Assembly: GCA_028015205.1 (NCBI GenBank) | Contig: CM051514.1 | Coordinates: 24,320,150 to 24,384,149 of the forward strand | Direction of reading: 5' to 3' | Length of the DNA: 64,000 nucleotides | Origin: Mytilisepta virgata | Lineage: Eukaryota; Mollusca; Bivalvia; Mytilida; Mytilidae | Shown: positions 12,640 to 28,000 of the stretch, piece by piece | Position numbering within the stretch: position 1 is the stretch's first letter | Layout of the letters: every line of letters begins with the position of its first letter | Translations under genes and position numbers: made by a program | The notes under the pieces: generated by a model | What the model was told of the DNA's origin: nothing | Database searches by the model: none | The model's input: only the letters and a program-made list of their open reading frames with translations

Positions 12640-12785
12640 AAATACGTAACTAGAAATACACTACAAAACTATCTAAACACAGCTTTGGTATAGTTTTAAA
12701 ATCATTAGAGGTTTGTAAAAACGTATTAAGATATAATGAGGTATAATATTAATTGTTTGCTTCTTTGTGAAGGACACAAAACACA
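12640..12785 (+). promoter_or_regulatory. Presumed 5' flank / leader of calpain B
   Basis: This stretch is almost identical to the one before the copy C start (45565-45706), while the DNA further upstream has diverged by insertions and a local duplication. GAGGTATAATATTAATT is shared at about 40-50 bases before the ATG, but no clear TATA box or initiator can be assigned. Whether a leader exon lies upstream cannot be told. Confidence 0.3.
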
Positions 12786-13025
12786 ATGGGATGTGCAGCA
12801 TCGTCCGATTCAGGAACACAGTACGCATCCCTAGGTCACCACGGGCAAACTGTGAGAAAAGACAATAACACACGATCTACACAACAAACTACTCCTCAGC
12901 ATCATACACAACAACCATCTGTACCACAACAACAGCCACAACACACACAACAACAGACACAACAACAGCCACAACAGACACAACAACCACAGCCAGCGCC
13001 GAATGAGGCGCCACCTCCATATGAA
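12786..13025 (+). CDS. Calpain B exon 1: acylation signal, Q/H-rich linker, PPPYE
   Basis: Eighty codons. The start context is ACACAATGGG (A at -3, G at +4). MGCAASS fits dual acylation. Residues ~32-70 are mostly Q, H, T and P from CAACAACAG-type codons, and the exon ends NEAPPPYE just before GTAAGT. PPxY motifs bind WW domains (for example of NEDD4-type ligases). Reverse-strand frames across the Gln-rich part are shadows. Confidence 0.88.
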
Positions 13026-16000
13026 GTAAGTAAACAATAAAGTAGGTTATCAATAGGCATGGAAAACTTTTGGAAAGACATGCGGCTTTTAAGATTGAAA
13101 AACACAAATTAAACTTTTACCGTATACACTTTTTACTCGTTACTAATTCTACTCTTATAGAAAACCTTATCCCACATACCTTCATTTTAAACTATTCTTA
13201 ACAATTAATGCCTTTTCCTTTCTTCCACCTATTAATGCACGGTTGAGTGTCATCATCTCGAGTATCGTTCAAAGTGCTGTGTGTCTTTTTTTTCAAATTG
13301 CAAGTCATTTTACGTTAATATCCAAATTTTTCTTCAACAGGATGGATTTTAATTTTTTTAGTGTATTTCATTTGTGCATAAAATATTTACCCACAAACAA
13401 ATGTGATGTTAAATATGTGCAAGTTTTGTTTCCCAAAAATGTGAACAATTTTAGGAATAATTTATTGCTATTTCAAATGTACATAATTGTAATAAACTCC
13501 GAGTGTTTCAATAAAACATCAGCTGCCTCAGTATGTGGAACACAATAATTCTTTAAAACAGAAATTCAGAAGCGTTAGGAGTAAATATAGTAGTAATTTT
13601 GATCTTACAATTATTTTGAGATATGAAAAATTTACGAATTCACGAATACATTAAATACGAATCGAATAAGTATTTGAATTCGTATTGAAAGGGGTTGTGC
13701 GTTCTCAAGTCTACCATTGACCAGAGAGCATCGAATACGTATTAACTAATACGCATCACGGATACGTATTCAATAATGCGAAACAGACTAATACGTATTC
13801 GATGCGAATGGAATAATACATATGATTTCATTGTTGAACATGGAGAGTTATGTACGAATGAAGGCAAGACGTATTCTAATTCGAAACGAATCGATAAAAT
13901 ACATGTGAACGTCATTTGATAATTGTTCTGCGTTCACATGCACATATTATAAATCTTATACATATTTCATTCGAGTTAGAATTCAACTTGCGTTGATAAG
14001 TACACAATACCAATACACTTATTCCGCATTGCATACGTATTAATTTGATTCGCATTATCGAATTCGTATCTCTTATGCATATTGGATAATGGGTATCAGT
14101 TAATATGTATTCGATGCACTTTGGCGAATTTTAGACGTTTGAACGCACATCCGTTTTCGATATGAATTCAAATACTTATTAAATTAAGAAATAATTCATG
14201 GCAGCTATAGGTTCGTTGGGGATTTTAATATGGGTAACATATATGAGCAAAATTTTATACTAAGCGTTAGCGAGGGCAAATAATGTTACCCATATTAAAA
14301 TCTAATACGAACATATGGCTCCCATGAATTATTTCGATTCTAATATGGCAAAATCGAAAATTAGGTTAACTGCAACGCTTTTCATGTAACGGCCATTTTG
14401 ATTTTGGAACTTCTGAAAAAGAAATCGAAAACGCTTAGAAAAGTAAACAAAATAAATTTGATTACAATAAAACTTACTTTTCATTTAATTTTATTGTGCT
14501 TTGAAGCATTAAAAGTGCAAAAAGTTGTAGTATTTTCCGGTTCTGACACTTTCTTCTGGTTAGATTCAAAAGAATGGCTTTGTAATTTTAACTATGACGT
14601 CAGGCGAGTGCTACCCATACTAATAAATCGAACATTTTAATACATCTTCATTTGCAAAAGGCGAAGCAGAATTATTATTAGAATTTTCATTAAATGTACG
14701 TCTAAACGCACCATAAAACTACAATAAAGCCACAGGTGATTAGTTCAACCTTACTAGTTCATAGTATTTTTCAAGACAGCTCTTAAGCTTACACAACAAT
14801 ATATACGATTTTTATCAATGTAGTGTTCTAAATACTTAAATAGTATAGTTTTTTGGTAGTGTATGCAAATGTTCAGACGAGAGCAATCTCGTAAAACTTT
14901 TTTTTCTTTTTTCTTTAATAAACAAAAAGGTGATAAAATTGCTTTTCTCATTCATATACACTTCCAAGAGGCTTTTCATTGTATTCAATTTCTATTTCAC
15001 ATTATGTCCTCTTTTATAATTTCTTTATTTTCATTTGTTTATTGTTTCGTTTCAGCCATGAAACATGAAATTGCTAGAAAGAAACGAAAGGAAAAAAGAA
15101 GAAAAAGTCTTTCACAATTACTGCTTTAAAACTTTTTTTTACACTAAGTAATTAAGTAATAATTCATAATTGGAAGTGTATATATTTGGTTTTTTTCTGT
15201 TTTGTTTTTTAATGATAATAGAGTGATGCCAGTCTCTACAGATTTAATTACCTTTCTCCATCTGAAAATTTTACGTTTGAATTATTCTTGACCCGACATT
15301 CTTTTTAAAGATAGTTAGTTTTTAATATGCATTGTCCTAAAAAAAAAATGTTGAAACGTATTTCAAATATCCGTATTTAATACGGTGCTTTTTGGTTTCT
15401 GTATTTACACTTTTATTGGTTTGCCGGTTTGAGGCTAGTTGCACTGTGCAAAAGCGAAGGCAGTGATCAATAGATGTTTATCTAATAATATATTTATTAA
15501 TTTACTTAAGAGGATATAACCAGTCCAATACAGAAAATCTGTCGCAAACCCGTTCGATCCAATTTTGTTTTATTCAAATAGCAGAAGCAGGCACTTTACC
15601 ATATTATGTCCAATTAATGTTTAATTAAATCAATACATGGATTTAAAAACCAGTGCTGTAGAAAAATACCACTTAAAATCTACCCAATTAACACATCAAG
15701 TAAATAGGATTAATACGGATTTATCCTGTATATCAGAATATGGCATTGTCCTGTATTAACTCTGCATAAAATGTTCCTTTCTGGAAGTGGCAATAATTTT
15801 CATTAATAATAGGTGTTGTATCATTCGTCAAATAAAACAGATATTGAAAAGATGATGAGGATGAAGGCGTTATACTACCAGATCGATGTGAAAACATCTT
15901 TGTACTGAAAATATGGCATAAATTCACCATAAAGATAAGAATTACAACTTTCTATTAGGTACCAAAATGTAGATGTGTCACACGTGATTTTTAAATCACT

Positions 16001-19000
16001 TAAGTCACTGAAGTTAAACAATTGCAAATGGTTTCTTAAACTCAAACTTTTACTTTTAAATAAAAAGAAAATATTCTGTATAGAAAAGGAAACGCCACTT
16101 ATCCCAAGTGTTCAATGACAGTCAAGTTTTGTTACGTGAAACATTCACTGCAAACCAATTAGATAATAGAAAAAAAACTCTAAGCCATGTTTTCCAAACG
16201 TTTCGTCTTTATTTGGCCTTCTTCAGTGGAAGTTAACCAAACATCAAATTGATGATCCATCAAACAAGAAACATCAGATTGCTGATCCCTCAAACATGAA
16301 ACATCAAATTGATATAAGTACATAGTGGAGGTTTTCTTTCACTGAAGAAGGCTGAATAAAGCCGAAAAGTTTGGAAAACATAATATTTTCTATTTATTAC
16401 AACTAAGACTTTCGTATTGTTTAAAAATATATAGTTACGCTGCAAATATTTTGTGCAGTGAAAACACTCTTTTCATTGAAAAGAGAGTCAAAATATTTTT
16501 CAAAAATATTTCAGGTTTTCTTATAGTTACTTATTATGTTTTTGTTTCTTGTTTAATAAATGGAGCTTACAGCGATGAAGAACAAAAGTAAGACTTTTCC
16601 TGTTTTTCATATGATCAGAATCAAAATGTTATATTTCATAATCAAATTTATTAAAATATTTACACATGTTATTACTGCATGAATACTTGCCTTTTATTTT
16701 TTTTCACAATATCCCACCAATATTAACGCTTGTCCTTTAGTTATCCTTAACACTAGCTTCCTTTCGTCGAAACCTGTAACATTTTGTTGATAGTCTATAA
16801 TGCTTCTATAGTGGACACTTTAATACTTCACATCAAGCTCTTTTTCTTGATTTGTTCAACTGTAATTAGAATAAAAGTTTCGTATATTTCTTTAGATGTG
16901 TGGTTTAGTCCAGAAATGCGCGTTGTGCGCAGGACATTTATCAGAAATTAATTTCAATTTCATATACAAATACTTAAAAATGTCAGCTGTCTTATTGTAA
17001 GTGGTAAGTTCTTTTAAGGTTTTGACGGGGTTTATTTGTTGAAAGTTTGGTTTTCCTTTTCGGTATTCGTTGCAGACTTTTAATAAAACGACGCTAAATG
17101 TCGTCGTGATCTTGATGTAAGGGGTGACCTTTTTTTTATTTCACCGCAGTGGACCTTACAAGAACAAAAGTAAGCCTTGTTTACTGGCTTTACATTTATT
17201 TTGTTCCAGTTGCTTTACATTTATTTTGTTACAGGTGCTTTATATTTATTTTGTTCCAGTTGTCTTGTTTCTTCCGTCTTTTGATCACATACGAAAGAAA
17301 TATTAGTACTTCTTTTCCCTCACTTCTACCAATGTCAAATTATAGGATTTAGAAACGCCTAAGATACACGAAGAACCAATGGCTAAAATGCCTCCAAAGG
17401 GTAAATCCAAAAAACTAGCTAATGATAGAGCTATAAATCAGGGTAATACGTCTTGGTTACACAAATACCATATGTTATAACAGTGAAAAATTATAAGAAC
17501 AACTTCATAGCTTGTGTCCGAGGTACTATGAACTGGCTAGTAATACCCCTAGAGACTTGAAAAATACCTAGTGGTAAAAATAACAGATACCAGATTTAAT
17601 GCAATGTCTGATCAGCAATGCTCCTGGTCCCAATTTAACAAACATTGTCATGGCAATGATCGAGAATGATTCCAGCAGATCAATAGAAAGACATAGCAGA
17701 CCGAATGTATGACAGCATATACATGTACAACTAATCTTAGTCGTACGGATATTTATGAAAATGGGACCAAGTGGTCGAAAATTTTGAAAATTCCAAACAA
17801 TAAATCAAAACATTTTAGAAAAGATTAAAATGCCAAAATGAGCAGAAAGGATACAACAAAACCCATCTAAGGATATGCATTTGAAAGATTGAGACACTAG
17901 TTATAATAGAAAGAAAACAAAATTTCAGATATCCACATAGAATAAATTTGGAAATATTTATTTTGGTAAAATCTTTATGAATTTCATTGATTAACATAAA
18001 ATCTCCGATACCCGTTTTTAAGCACTCGATATGCAAATTTCGTCGATTTACGACTAATTAGTTGCTCTTCAAGGCCAAAAATGTTGAACCAAAACAATAA
18101 TTCAAAAAGTTTAAGAGCAAATCAAAAATACCAAAAATGACATTAAGGGTAAAACCAAAACCATTCCAGACAGAGCAATTAAAGCAAGGACATCTTTTTA
18201 CCTTTAATGGTTATTTTTACGAATGTTATGGATGTGTAACCTTGGCCGTTCCATCATTCATTTTGGAGGTCTTTTGAGATTTGTTTTCATTATGTGAGTT
18301 AGTCGACCGAGTTAACATATCAATAAACTCCTTCAAAATAACTTGCATTATTATTGTGATTATAATAACATGCCTAAGCATATGGAGATTGGTGTGGTTA
18401 TTACATTAGTACAAACTTAATATAATTACACGATATACAAGAATCAAACATTCAGTCGCGTATCTTGCCTCTTTCTTTAGGTAAGGCAAATATTTCCTTA
18501 TCCTTAAAAAGGATATGGATAAATAATTTTGCCTGATTTCAGATCATACGACATGCCTTTAATGATTTAACACGATCATGAGATTCCTATAAATCTTGAG
18601 ATATTCATACTGATGGTAGTTAATTTCATTCCAATTCAAAACCACAATTTTCGCTACATTTACGCACGAATGTAATTTTTCAATAATCGCATGCCATGGC
18701 TAGGTTTCTTCAAAATTTCTAATAAAAGTCTAAATTTCATATTGTTTACAGCAGAAGCCAGTTGTTGTGCCTGCCATTCCTGCTCAACCGAGACGTGAAA
18801 GTGAAAAGAATGGTCCTGTTGCAATCCAAACACACGACGCCAAAAGCGGAGTTGATTTCTACAACACAGATAATATGATACCGCCCGGTTTACCTGATTT
18901 CACAGTAGCAGAATATATTCGAAATGATATTGGAACTTTTGAAATGTTTCTTGACTTCCGAACGTCAGCAGAAGACTTCCACACTCATGAAAAACCGGAA

Positions 19001-22000
19001 ATAGATGGCGATGTGTACACGGATCATGATTTTACTGTTGATGTCGCCTTTCCAAATAGATCTGATCTGGAATGGAAACGACCTCAGGTTGGTATAGCAA
19101 AATAGTTTGAAGAAACAAACATATTGAATTTACAGTAAAGGACTGATTAGAATTTTATCAGCAAATGATTAACTGGACCCTTAACTTTGAAATTTTAAAT
19201 ATTTTCAGCATTAAGTTGGTCGGTTGTAAAGTTTTAGGCATCTGCTACTGTAGTTGACTGCGGATTCCAAGCATGTAGCACTCAGTTATCAGATGTTGGT
19301 ATTTTTTTCAGTGTATTCGAATAAAATATAGGCATTACAATTCAGTAAATGAAAAGTAAATAAGTTATTTTCAAAGACAAATGTGAAGGTAAATTTTTAT
19401 TATCTGTGATGGAGAAAAGTATATTTATGTACTAATAATTGGCGAATAATATTTGATTTAGAAATTTCATTATCATACAAAGCGTGAAAATATTACATAC
19501 TACCTTTTATGCCAGTAACTGAAATTGTATTTATAAATTAAGGAAATATGTGAAGAACCCGTACTTTACTCAGAAGGAACAACTCGATTTGACATTGGAC
19601 AAGGAGAAGTTGGAACATGCTGGTTTCTTGCAATGGTTGCAAATATTGCAGACAAACCGAGACTTCTTAGAAGGGTAGGGAATATTTTGTACTTTTAAAA
19701 CTTTTTGCACAGTAGACTGAAAAGAAAAATGTTCCATTTATTAAAGTATAAAATTTATCTAAAGTTACCAAATTATTATTAATATTCCTTTTTTAACTTT
19801 AATTTGTATAATTTCCTAATAAGTTTATCAATCTTTTTCATCATTTATTTATCAGAAAGCAATGATTCGGGAATATTTTACAAAAGATTCTGTGAAGTTA
19901 TCTTTCTTTTGTTACAAAATTGGACAACTTTTTGTGAAAATTTAGGGTTTTTGGCCCAAATATATCAAAATCAGCGTTAAATATCTTACAAACCTCGTCA
20001 TGAAGGTAAGTTTTTCTTTGCGTATTTGAAAATTATACATAAAAGTTGACCATCTTGTAAATTTTCAGCAAACAAATAACAGAGGAATCTTACTATATCG
20101 TATTAACTTGAAGTTAAAAAATTGCATAAATGTGTAATTTCGTTTTGAGAGAAAGGAAAGCAAACTGACAATAATAACCTTATGCATATCTATAATTTAG
20201 GTTATACCGGACGATGCTTACAAAATAGGGACCGACGAATACGATGGTATCTTTCATTGTCGATTCTGGAGGTTTGGAGTTTGGAACGATGTTTACATAG
20301 ATGACTTCTTACCTGTTCTATACGAGACGCAAATAGCTGGCGCTCATTCTGCAACGGACCCAAATGAAATGTGGGTTGCCCTTATTGAGAAGGCGTTTGC
20401 GAAGTAAGATATTTTATTGCAATACAAATTTTAGTTATAAGATTAAAGCGAAAAAAGCAAACAAAGCATTATGCACAATGATTGCAGTTTCGAAATTAAA
20501 TTTTCCTCAGTATTGCTTAATTACAAATAACGGAATTCAGAATATTAATCCACCGTAGCTGTTGACAACCTGAATTAAGGTTAACTATATATGAAGATGA
20601 TTTTGAATAAATATTGTATGATACCCACTTCTATGTATAGTTAGTGGAATGGGACTCGTAAGTTGTGCAGAAGACCAAAAACCTCTGAAAAGCAGAAAAT
20701 ACCTTTAAATTTGAAGAGCGGATTTTAATGCAAAGATAATACAAAAAAAACATAGATCAAAGAACAGAAGAGTGCATGAGGAAACTACTTTTAGTTCTCA
20801 AAGATTTAACAATTTTATAATATTAAATTTCAAGTATCCTGTTCAAGCAAATATCGTAGTACTACCACCTGAACTTGGACGATCTGATTCATCAGTGGCA
20901 TACACTAAGGGGCTGTAAAAAGTATTCCATTCACAAATAAATATAACATGGAAACATGTAGCACATTCTTACAGTCCCAAGAATAATTCAGAGTAGTTTT
21001 TAATTAAGCCATACGAAGAGCAATGAAACATACAGAAATTAAATCCACGTTGCGGGGATTATGTTTAACAAAAAATTAATTATTCATGTTTTTTGTCCTT
21101 TTTTGGCAGACTGTATGGTTCTTACACGGATGTTACTGCTGGTCTGACGGCAGACTCTTTTATGAATCTAACTGCGGGCGTGGCAGAGATGATAGAATTT
21201 AAGAAAAGAAAGGTTTCTGCAAACAGATTATTTTCCAGGTTACACAATGCATTCCAGTGTCCAACGACAATGGTTGGCTGTGCAGTTCCTGTAAGTCCTT
21301 TTGAAGAAAATTTAATGTAAAATAAGTAAGAAATATAGAAAGAAGTCCGTGTTGTTACCAAATTCCCTCTCGATGGAAATAAACGGAAATTTTATCTTTG
21401 TCTTTAGAGTTTCTAATATTTGTCGTGATGTTTTCACTCGCATTTTGAATATGTACATTGTATTAATGTTTTTGGCCACATAACTAGTTTTTTTATCATC
21501 ATATATTGTTTTATTGTTTGACTAGATTATCATTTGCTTTTTTACTCTGTTTGTGCTTTGATGCAGAAAGAAATCGTATAATAACCTATGAAATTTTATT
21601 TACTAGCTGTAGGAATCTCCTCTATAACGTTATCGTAAGTCCAGATTCTATTTTGTTTTTTGTAAAAGCTTGCAATTAAAAATAATGAAAAAATTATGAT
21701 TTTGACTTTCTGTTCGACTATATTACTGAATAAATTATTTTTTTTTAAATATGCTTGGTTTTCTGGAATGTTTAAAAGTTACATTCTTATAAGAGCAAAT
21801 TTTAATTATCAATTTGATGCTGGAATCGGAATAATAAGAACATCACTGTTGATATCCTCGGGAACGTGGAGAAAAAAGATTGGAAAAAAGAATTGTTCAC
21901 TATCATTTCGTATTGTTCAAGTATTCTTGTATCTTTGCCTCCATGTTCGTTTATTTAATCTTGTAGATAAACATAATGCTGTCACATTCAAATATTTTAC

Positions 22001-25000
22001 TTTTCAAAGAACTAAACAAAGCCACAGATAATGTGCGTATTAGCGTAATTTACATATTAAAAATGTCAGATAAGCATGAGAAACATTTTCTGATCATCGA
22101 AGTTACGCTCAGTCTGAAACAACTACGCACGGGTTTAAGAAATAAAAGATAAATCCATATGTCATAAGGCATGAACGTTATTCTTTTCATAAAAAGTTTC
22201 TGCCCTTGAACGATATCAAAAATACAATATTTCAGAAGTCGGCACTGGCAGAATCGTTATGTGGGTGAAAACATGAGCCATTATGACTAAATACTAATAA
22301 TTTAATTTGGTAATATGCAAGATGCATTCTAATGTTTTGATTTTCATTTTACTCCAATGATCCTGCTGGTTAGAGGTTAAATACTCGTCTGTCTTAAAAA
22401 CCTGGAAGTTTGTACACCCTGATGCCAAAAAAATTATCTGGGACTCTGACTAAATTCAAGGAAAATAATAGAAGTAGAAATTGATCCGTTCCAAGAAAAA
22501 TATCTTTGATGAATTGTTTTTTTCAGGCTAGACATGATAAGGTTTGTGGGTTAGTAGGCGGTCATGCTTATTCCATGAATGGAGCATATATCGTAAGTTG
22601 TTTTTTATAATACTTTATCCATGGTTCAAAATTTTCATAATGTGCAAATTAATTTCTAAAAGGGTATTCAATGATTGATTATTTTGTTACCTTTTTATAA
22701 ACTTACTCCATTCTTGAATATAATTCAACGCTGACCGAAACGTAACAAACGGCTTCTTTGGGGCAGTATTAAAACGCATTTGCAATCAGGAAGTCTTTCA
22801 CAACATTAAAAAAATCACGTGGTTAAAAAGTAAAACGTTCCGATGAATCCAAAGATATTCAACGCTATACATTGCAAAAGAAAACAAACAAACAAACAAT
22901 GTTTCAAACGTATTTTAATTGTTTTGGCTAATTTATTGTCGTGATGATATAGACGTAAAAAAGTATTTGGAATGGCAAAATAATGTTTCTTTCTTCATTT
23001 CTAGATTGGCGGGAATAAGTTAGTAAGAATACGTAATCCTTGGGGAGCGGGAGAATGGAAAGGAGCCTGGAGTGACGGGTAAATGTTTCTAACTTAACAA
23101 GATAGCATGAAAATGAAGTAGCATATTGACATATGGAAATTTAATGCAAACTCGGTCGTAAAATTTACAGCTGCTGCTTTCAACAGAATTTCAAATTGTT
23201 TTACTGAAAATTTCAACCAATGTATCAGGAAATTGTTCATACCGATAAGATAACTTCTGAGCAATTAAATATATGACATGCCCTGTTAATGCTTTTTCGG
23301 CACTTTATCGTTGTATGAACTCGACCAGGTCACTCAAAAACTTTTAAAGTCCTTCGGACTTTCTTAAGTTTCTGAATGAACTGGTCTCCTTTATAAACCG
23401 AAAAATTGCTTTAAAACAAATATTATTACTATAATATCTAGGAGAATTGTAAGGTTAACAACAAATAACTTCTTTAAAGGAGTCCAGAATGGGAATCGGC
23501 CCCATCAGACTGTATCCCTCCGCCAGATAAAGATGATGGTGAATTCTATATGGACATCAACGACTTTGTGGAATATTTTGAGGACTGTACAATTTGTAAT
23601 CTAACGCCAGATTTTGACAGAGATGGGAATCCAAATATGCTCAGTAAGAGTTCTTTCTTCAATATTTTATATATACATAAAAAGCAATCATAAGACATGG
23701 TATACCATAACAGACCAGAAATCTACGATTACAGAGTTTGCCTTGTTCCCCCACTAATTTTGATGTGTAGCTGTGTAGCTCCCGGAGATGCACCCTTACA
23801 GCAATTAATATTATTGTAGGTCGCTTGGTTTCAGAGAACTGAACTCGGACATGAAACTTAACCTAAGTCAATGAAGAAATAAGTAGGTCATACTGACCCA
23901 ATTTTGGTGGGATACTGTATTACTCTCCGAGATGCACCATGACACCGAGTAATACGATTGTAGGTCTCTTGGTGTCGGAGAACTGAATTCAGATGTAAAA
24001 CTTAACCTAAGTAAATGAAGCGCAATAAGTAGGTCAGAATGACCTTATTTTGGTGGGAGGCTGTATTACTCCATGAGATGCACCCTCACGCCGAGTAATA
24101 TGCCTGTAGGTTGCTTGGTTTTGAAGAAATAAACTCGGACGTAAAAGTCAATTATGCGGAAAAAGTAGGTCATAATGACCTAATTGTGGTGGGAGGCTGT
24201 GTAATATGAATCAAGTGACTTTCATCTTAAGCCACATGGTCATTCTCTTCAACGTGCACCTGCACACAAAAATATATGACCCTATTTCAACTAGTAACTG
24301 AGAACTGGATGTGGACGCGCACGCGCACGCGGACGTGTACGGGGGGGGGGGGGGGGTACTCCATTAGCCCCCCTCAACTCCGTTGAGGCGAACTAACAAG
24401 AAAGATACAATCAACTACTGTCTTTATTAGGATTTGCCCAAATAATAGATACGAGACAATATTGCTCAAATAATTAGTGTTGATATAAAATGCCTATCAA
24501 ATATCAAGACGCCGATTAGCCAGGTCATCTGTAAATATATCTGGTTATAACTATTTCATTTTATTAATACTGCCCTGGCAGCTAATTGTTGTGGTGTTTT
24601 GAACTCTTATATCTTTTTTAGGTTATGTGACAAGTTGTTTTGGAAACTGGCGTGAAGGAAAAATGGGAGGTTTCCGTGACAGAACAAATAATCCTCGTTT
24701 TTGTATTACACTGTCAGATGAAGGTAATTTAATTTTCAGTGTTTTTTTTCTGCTCAAAAACATAAAACGATATCTTGGCCCCTTACGTGTGTTTACAAGT
24801 CATATATATATTCAAAGACTCATAGTATCGTTACTTCATAGCTTTATTGATACTACTTTCTACTCAATCTTGTCGTGAATTGATGTAAAAACATTCTTTA
24901 AAATGCGTACATTTTTTTACATTTATTTATAAAAAATGATTTATACAAGAACATAAAACTACAGAATACTTGCTAAACATGCATCCAGGTGAATTTTCTT

Positions 25001-28000
25001 GCACAAATACAACACTGGTATTTTCGTTCACGGGTTCTTTATTGTTGAGTTGGAATCTATAACAATCATACAGAGGTAATAATGAAAGAACTTTACAGTA
25101 TTTGTTGTAATGGTAAATGGCTATAAAATAACGTTTTAATAATTACGTCTCCATAATCGGCATACGAACAAAACCGTGATAAAATTTCCAGTTAAACCTC
25201 GCTTGTGCAACCGCCTATTTTTGTTACTTTGTTGTGGTTGTTTTTTTTTCAAAACAACCCCAACTACGCTCATGGTAATTTTTTTTACAAAAATAAGGCG
25301 CACCCGTGGTAAAATCTTCCAACAAACAACACTACGCCATGAAATATTTATTTATTCTAGTGCAAGAAAGATAACTATACAGTATATTTGCACTATGTAT
25401 AGTATATGTATTATTTTGTTTTCTACCGACATGGTATCATCTTATCAAGCTAATATAGATATATATGTAAGTATGAAGGACAGCAATTAAATTAATCCTG
25501 TCCGAATATGTGTTCTTATTTTGAAAATATATTAATGTACATTAATCATGTTAATTCACATCATCATCAAATCATAATCATCATATATTATACTAAAAGA
25601 ATTTTACTCTCTATGTGTGTATTATAATGAAACCGGTCCATCAAATGCTATATGGACCGGTGGGCGGGGCTTATTTTTATTGACAGCCTCGTTCCGGATT
25701 CCTTTTATCATGATATTTGGAAAAGAATAATATAGCAATAGTTCAATGCTCTAAGGTCATATTGCAGTATATGGACCGGTAGGGCGCCCTAAAAAATTAT
25801 ATGGACGAACAACCGGTCCATATACTGCCATGTGACTCTCAGTTAAATTAAATATTTGCTAAATACTCATATGGATAATGGAACCTGAATAACAGAAATT
25901 AGTAATTATAAACACTTTGCTCTTTAATAAAATATGATCACAGTATTGACACAAAAATAATAAAATCAGAATTATGAATAAAACCATTACTTTTTACATA
26001 TTTCAGACTTTTTGATTTGATTAACATTCTATTTATTTTGTTGACTATTCAGAAGCTTCATACATTCCAATATTTTTAATCTGCATTTATTAACCAAATT
26101 TTTTTACATTTTTATAATAATATGCTATAATTTTGCTTTATTTTAATCTTGTTAACCATTTTATTTGTTTTATATTGATTTAAAAACTCTTACATAGAAT
26201 GAATTTATACATCTCCTAAATAACTAAATATTAATGATATGACTATTAATATAGTTATTAATAATATAATATAATAGAAAACTGACCTTATTCAAGAAAA
26301 TGACATTTCGGTATCCAAATTCAGATTAGGTAGAGAACATGTAATATCTACAACTTGCCAAGTAGATAAATTTTCATGGACCTTAAACAGTGATTAAAGA
26401 ACAATGAAATTCACTATAAAAGAATATAAATTTGTATAACCAAAACAGAACAATCAAAAGAGAGAACTGAAGGTTAAGGTTGAAAGTACAAATCTTGTAT
26501 ATAAGTATATGAATAAATCATATTACGTATATAATAATTACAAAATGTATTATCATTATCAAATATAAGTTAAATAAGCTATCAAATATTATTAATGAAT
26601 ATTTAGTCGCATATTTTTATTATAAACTGGAAAAAATCAAATTATTGATAGGTAATAAAACATATGAATACATAAATGATTCAATATATATCACACAAAA
26701 AATATATACAAAATTCACTCTACCACACTATATTTGTTTGAATATTTAAGAAATGGATGAAGAGGGCAAAGTTCCCCTGGTGGTTCAACTTATACAAAGA
26801 ACATCTGATAGACAAGATGACATCACAGAAATAAGATGTGACTTGTTCAAGGTAAAAATGAAAAATTACAAAATTAGAATTGTGAAATTACAATCAAAAT
26901 GAAATCAATATGATTTTGCCACAGGCAGGTGTAGATTCAACCCCGCAAATATGAAGGAAGTATTTTTTTAATTTAAAGAAGCGTGGTTGGACTTATACAT
27001 CACGGAAATATGATGTATCCTGAAATAAATTTTTAGCATACATAAAATTGAAAAACGACGTCCAGATGTCGAGCGCCTGTGGATTATTTGTCAAAAAGAT
27101 GACACGTCGTCCAGTAATATGAATAACAAAAATAAACAACATCTATATGAGTTTTCCATGAATGAGTAAAAGATTACGGCACAGGACCAGTATTTAGTGG
27201 TCTTGAAAATAAAGGGTGACAAAAATTTACCACTGACAGATTTAAAGAATCAATGCAAGTAAGTCCCAAGATTGCCCATCACTGCATTAAAGGATAACAA
27301 CAAGATTGTAGCTATATATTTATACATCACTGAAACAGAAACAATGCAAACCAACTTAAATAAAACACGGAACTTTCTAATTCAAAGAAAATGGCTTATA
27401 TAAAAACAGACGGAAACATGTAAAGTTTTAAAAGAAGAAGAATACATTATATCAAATTGACAGCAAACCTGATTTTCATTCATTACTGTTTGGAACCAGC
27501 AATCCGCCTGTCTGGCTTTTCGCCGGTCTCGTCAAACAAACTTTGCTAGGGATCTTCTATTGAAACATTAAAAACCTGTCAAGTGTGATATGATTTATTT
27601 TGAACATTTGGATATGTTAAACATCGATGTAGTTATTACAGAGAATTTTGATTTTAGCCAATTAAAATATCTGGTCCCTGTCACAAGCACTCGTACGACC
27701 ACGATCGAGACTGGTTCCATGACGTCAATAGTACAAAGTTATATAAAAAAAAAATCGGAAATTAAATCACACTATAAACGACTAATCTTAGTCGTACAAA
27801 AGTTTGTAAAACGTGACCCTGGTTCTCTTATAAATTAAAGAAGAAAAAAACCACTTACATTTTATTGTTCATTTATTAGGTTCTAGCACAACATGATCGA
27901 TGTGTGTCCTTGGAATTGTTAGGCGACAAATCAAATCTTTACAAGGAAAATATGCAAGAAACGTACAGATTCCTCGTAGAGCCGGGCACTTATGTTGCAA

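Larger units (their letters stand above)
4283..12640. other. Intergenic region between calpain A and calpain B
   Basis: No gene is supported here. It holds the repeats listed separately, and its AT-rich remainder is largely shared with 35890-45560. Overlapping open frames on both strands near 6524-7066 have frame-breaking differences in the second copy, so I do not call them genes. Confidence 0.6.

Noticed and set aside
12831..13107. Reverse-strand open frames rich in Leu/Trp or Val/Cys opposite calpain B exon 1
   Set aside because: They are complements of the CAA/CAG-rich coding repeat; the + strand reading continues into a full calpain.
17349..17446. Possible extra exon in calpain B intron 1 (DLETPKIHEEPMAKMPPKGK and on)
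   Set aside because: It has TATAG before and CAGG/GTAATA after, but it would enter in phase 0 and leave in phase 1, while exon 2 must be entered in phase 0. No counterpart in copy C.
25176..25490. 104-codon forward frame in calpain B intron 9
   Set aside because: Lies within an intron, has no recognisable motif and is not kept in copy C.
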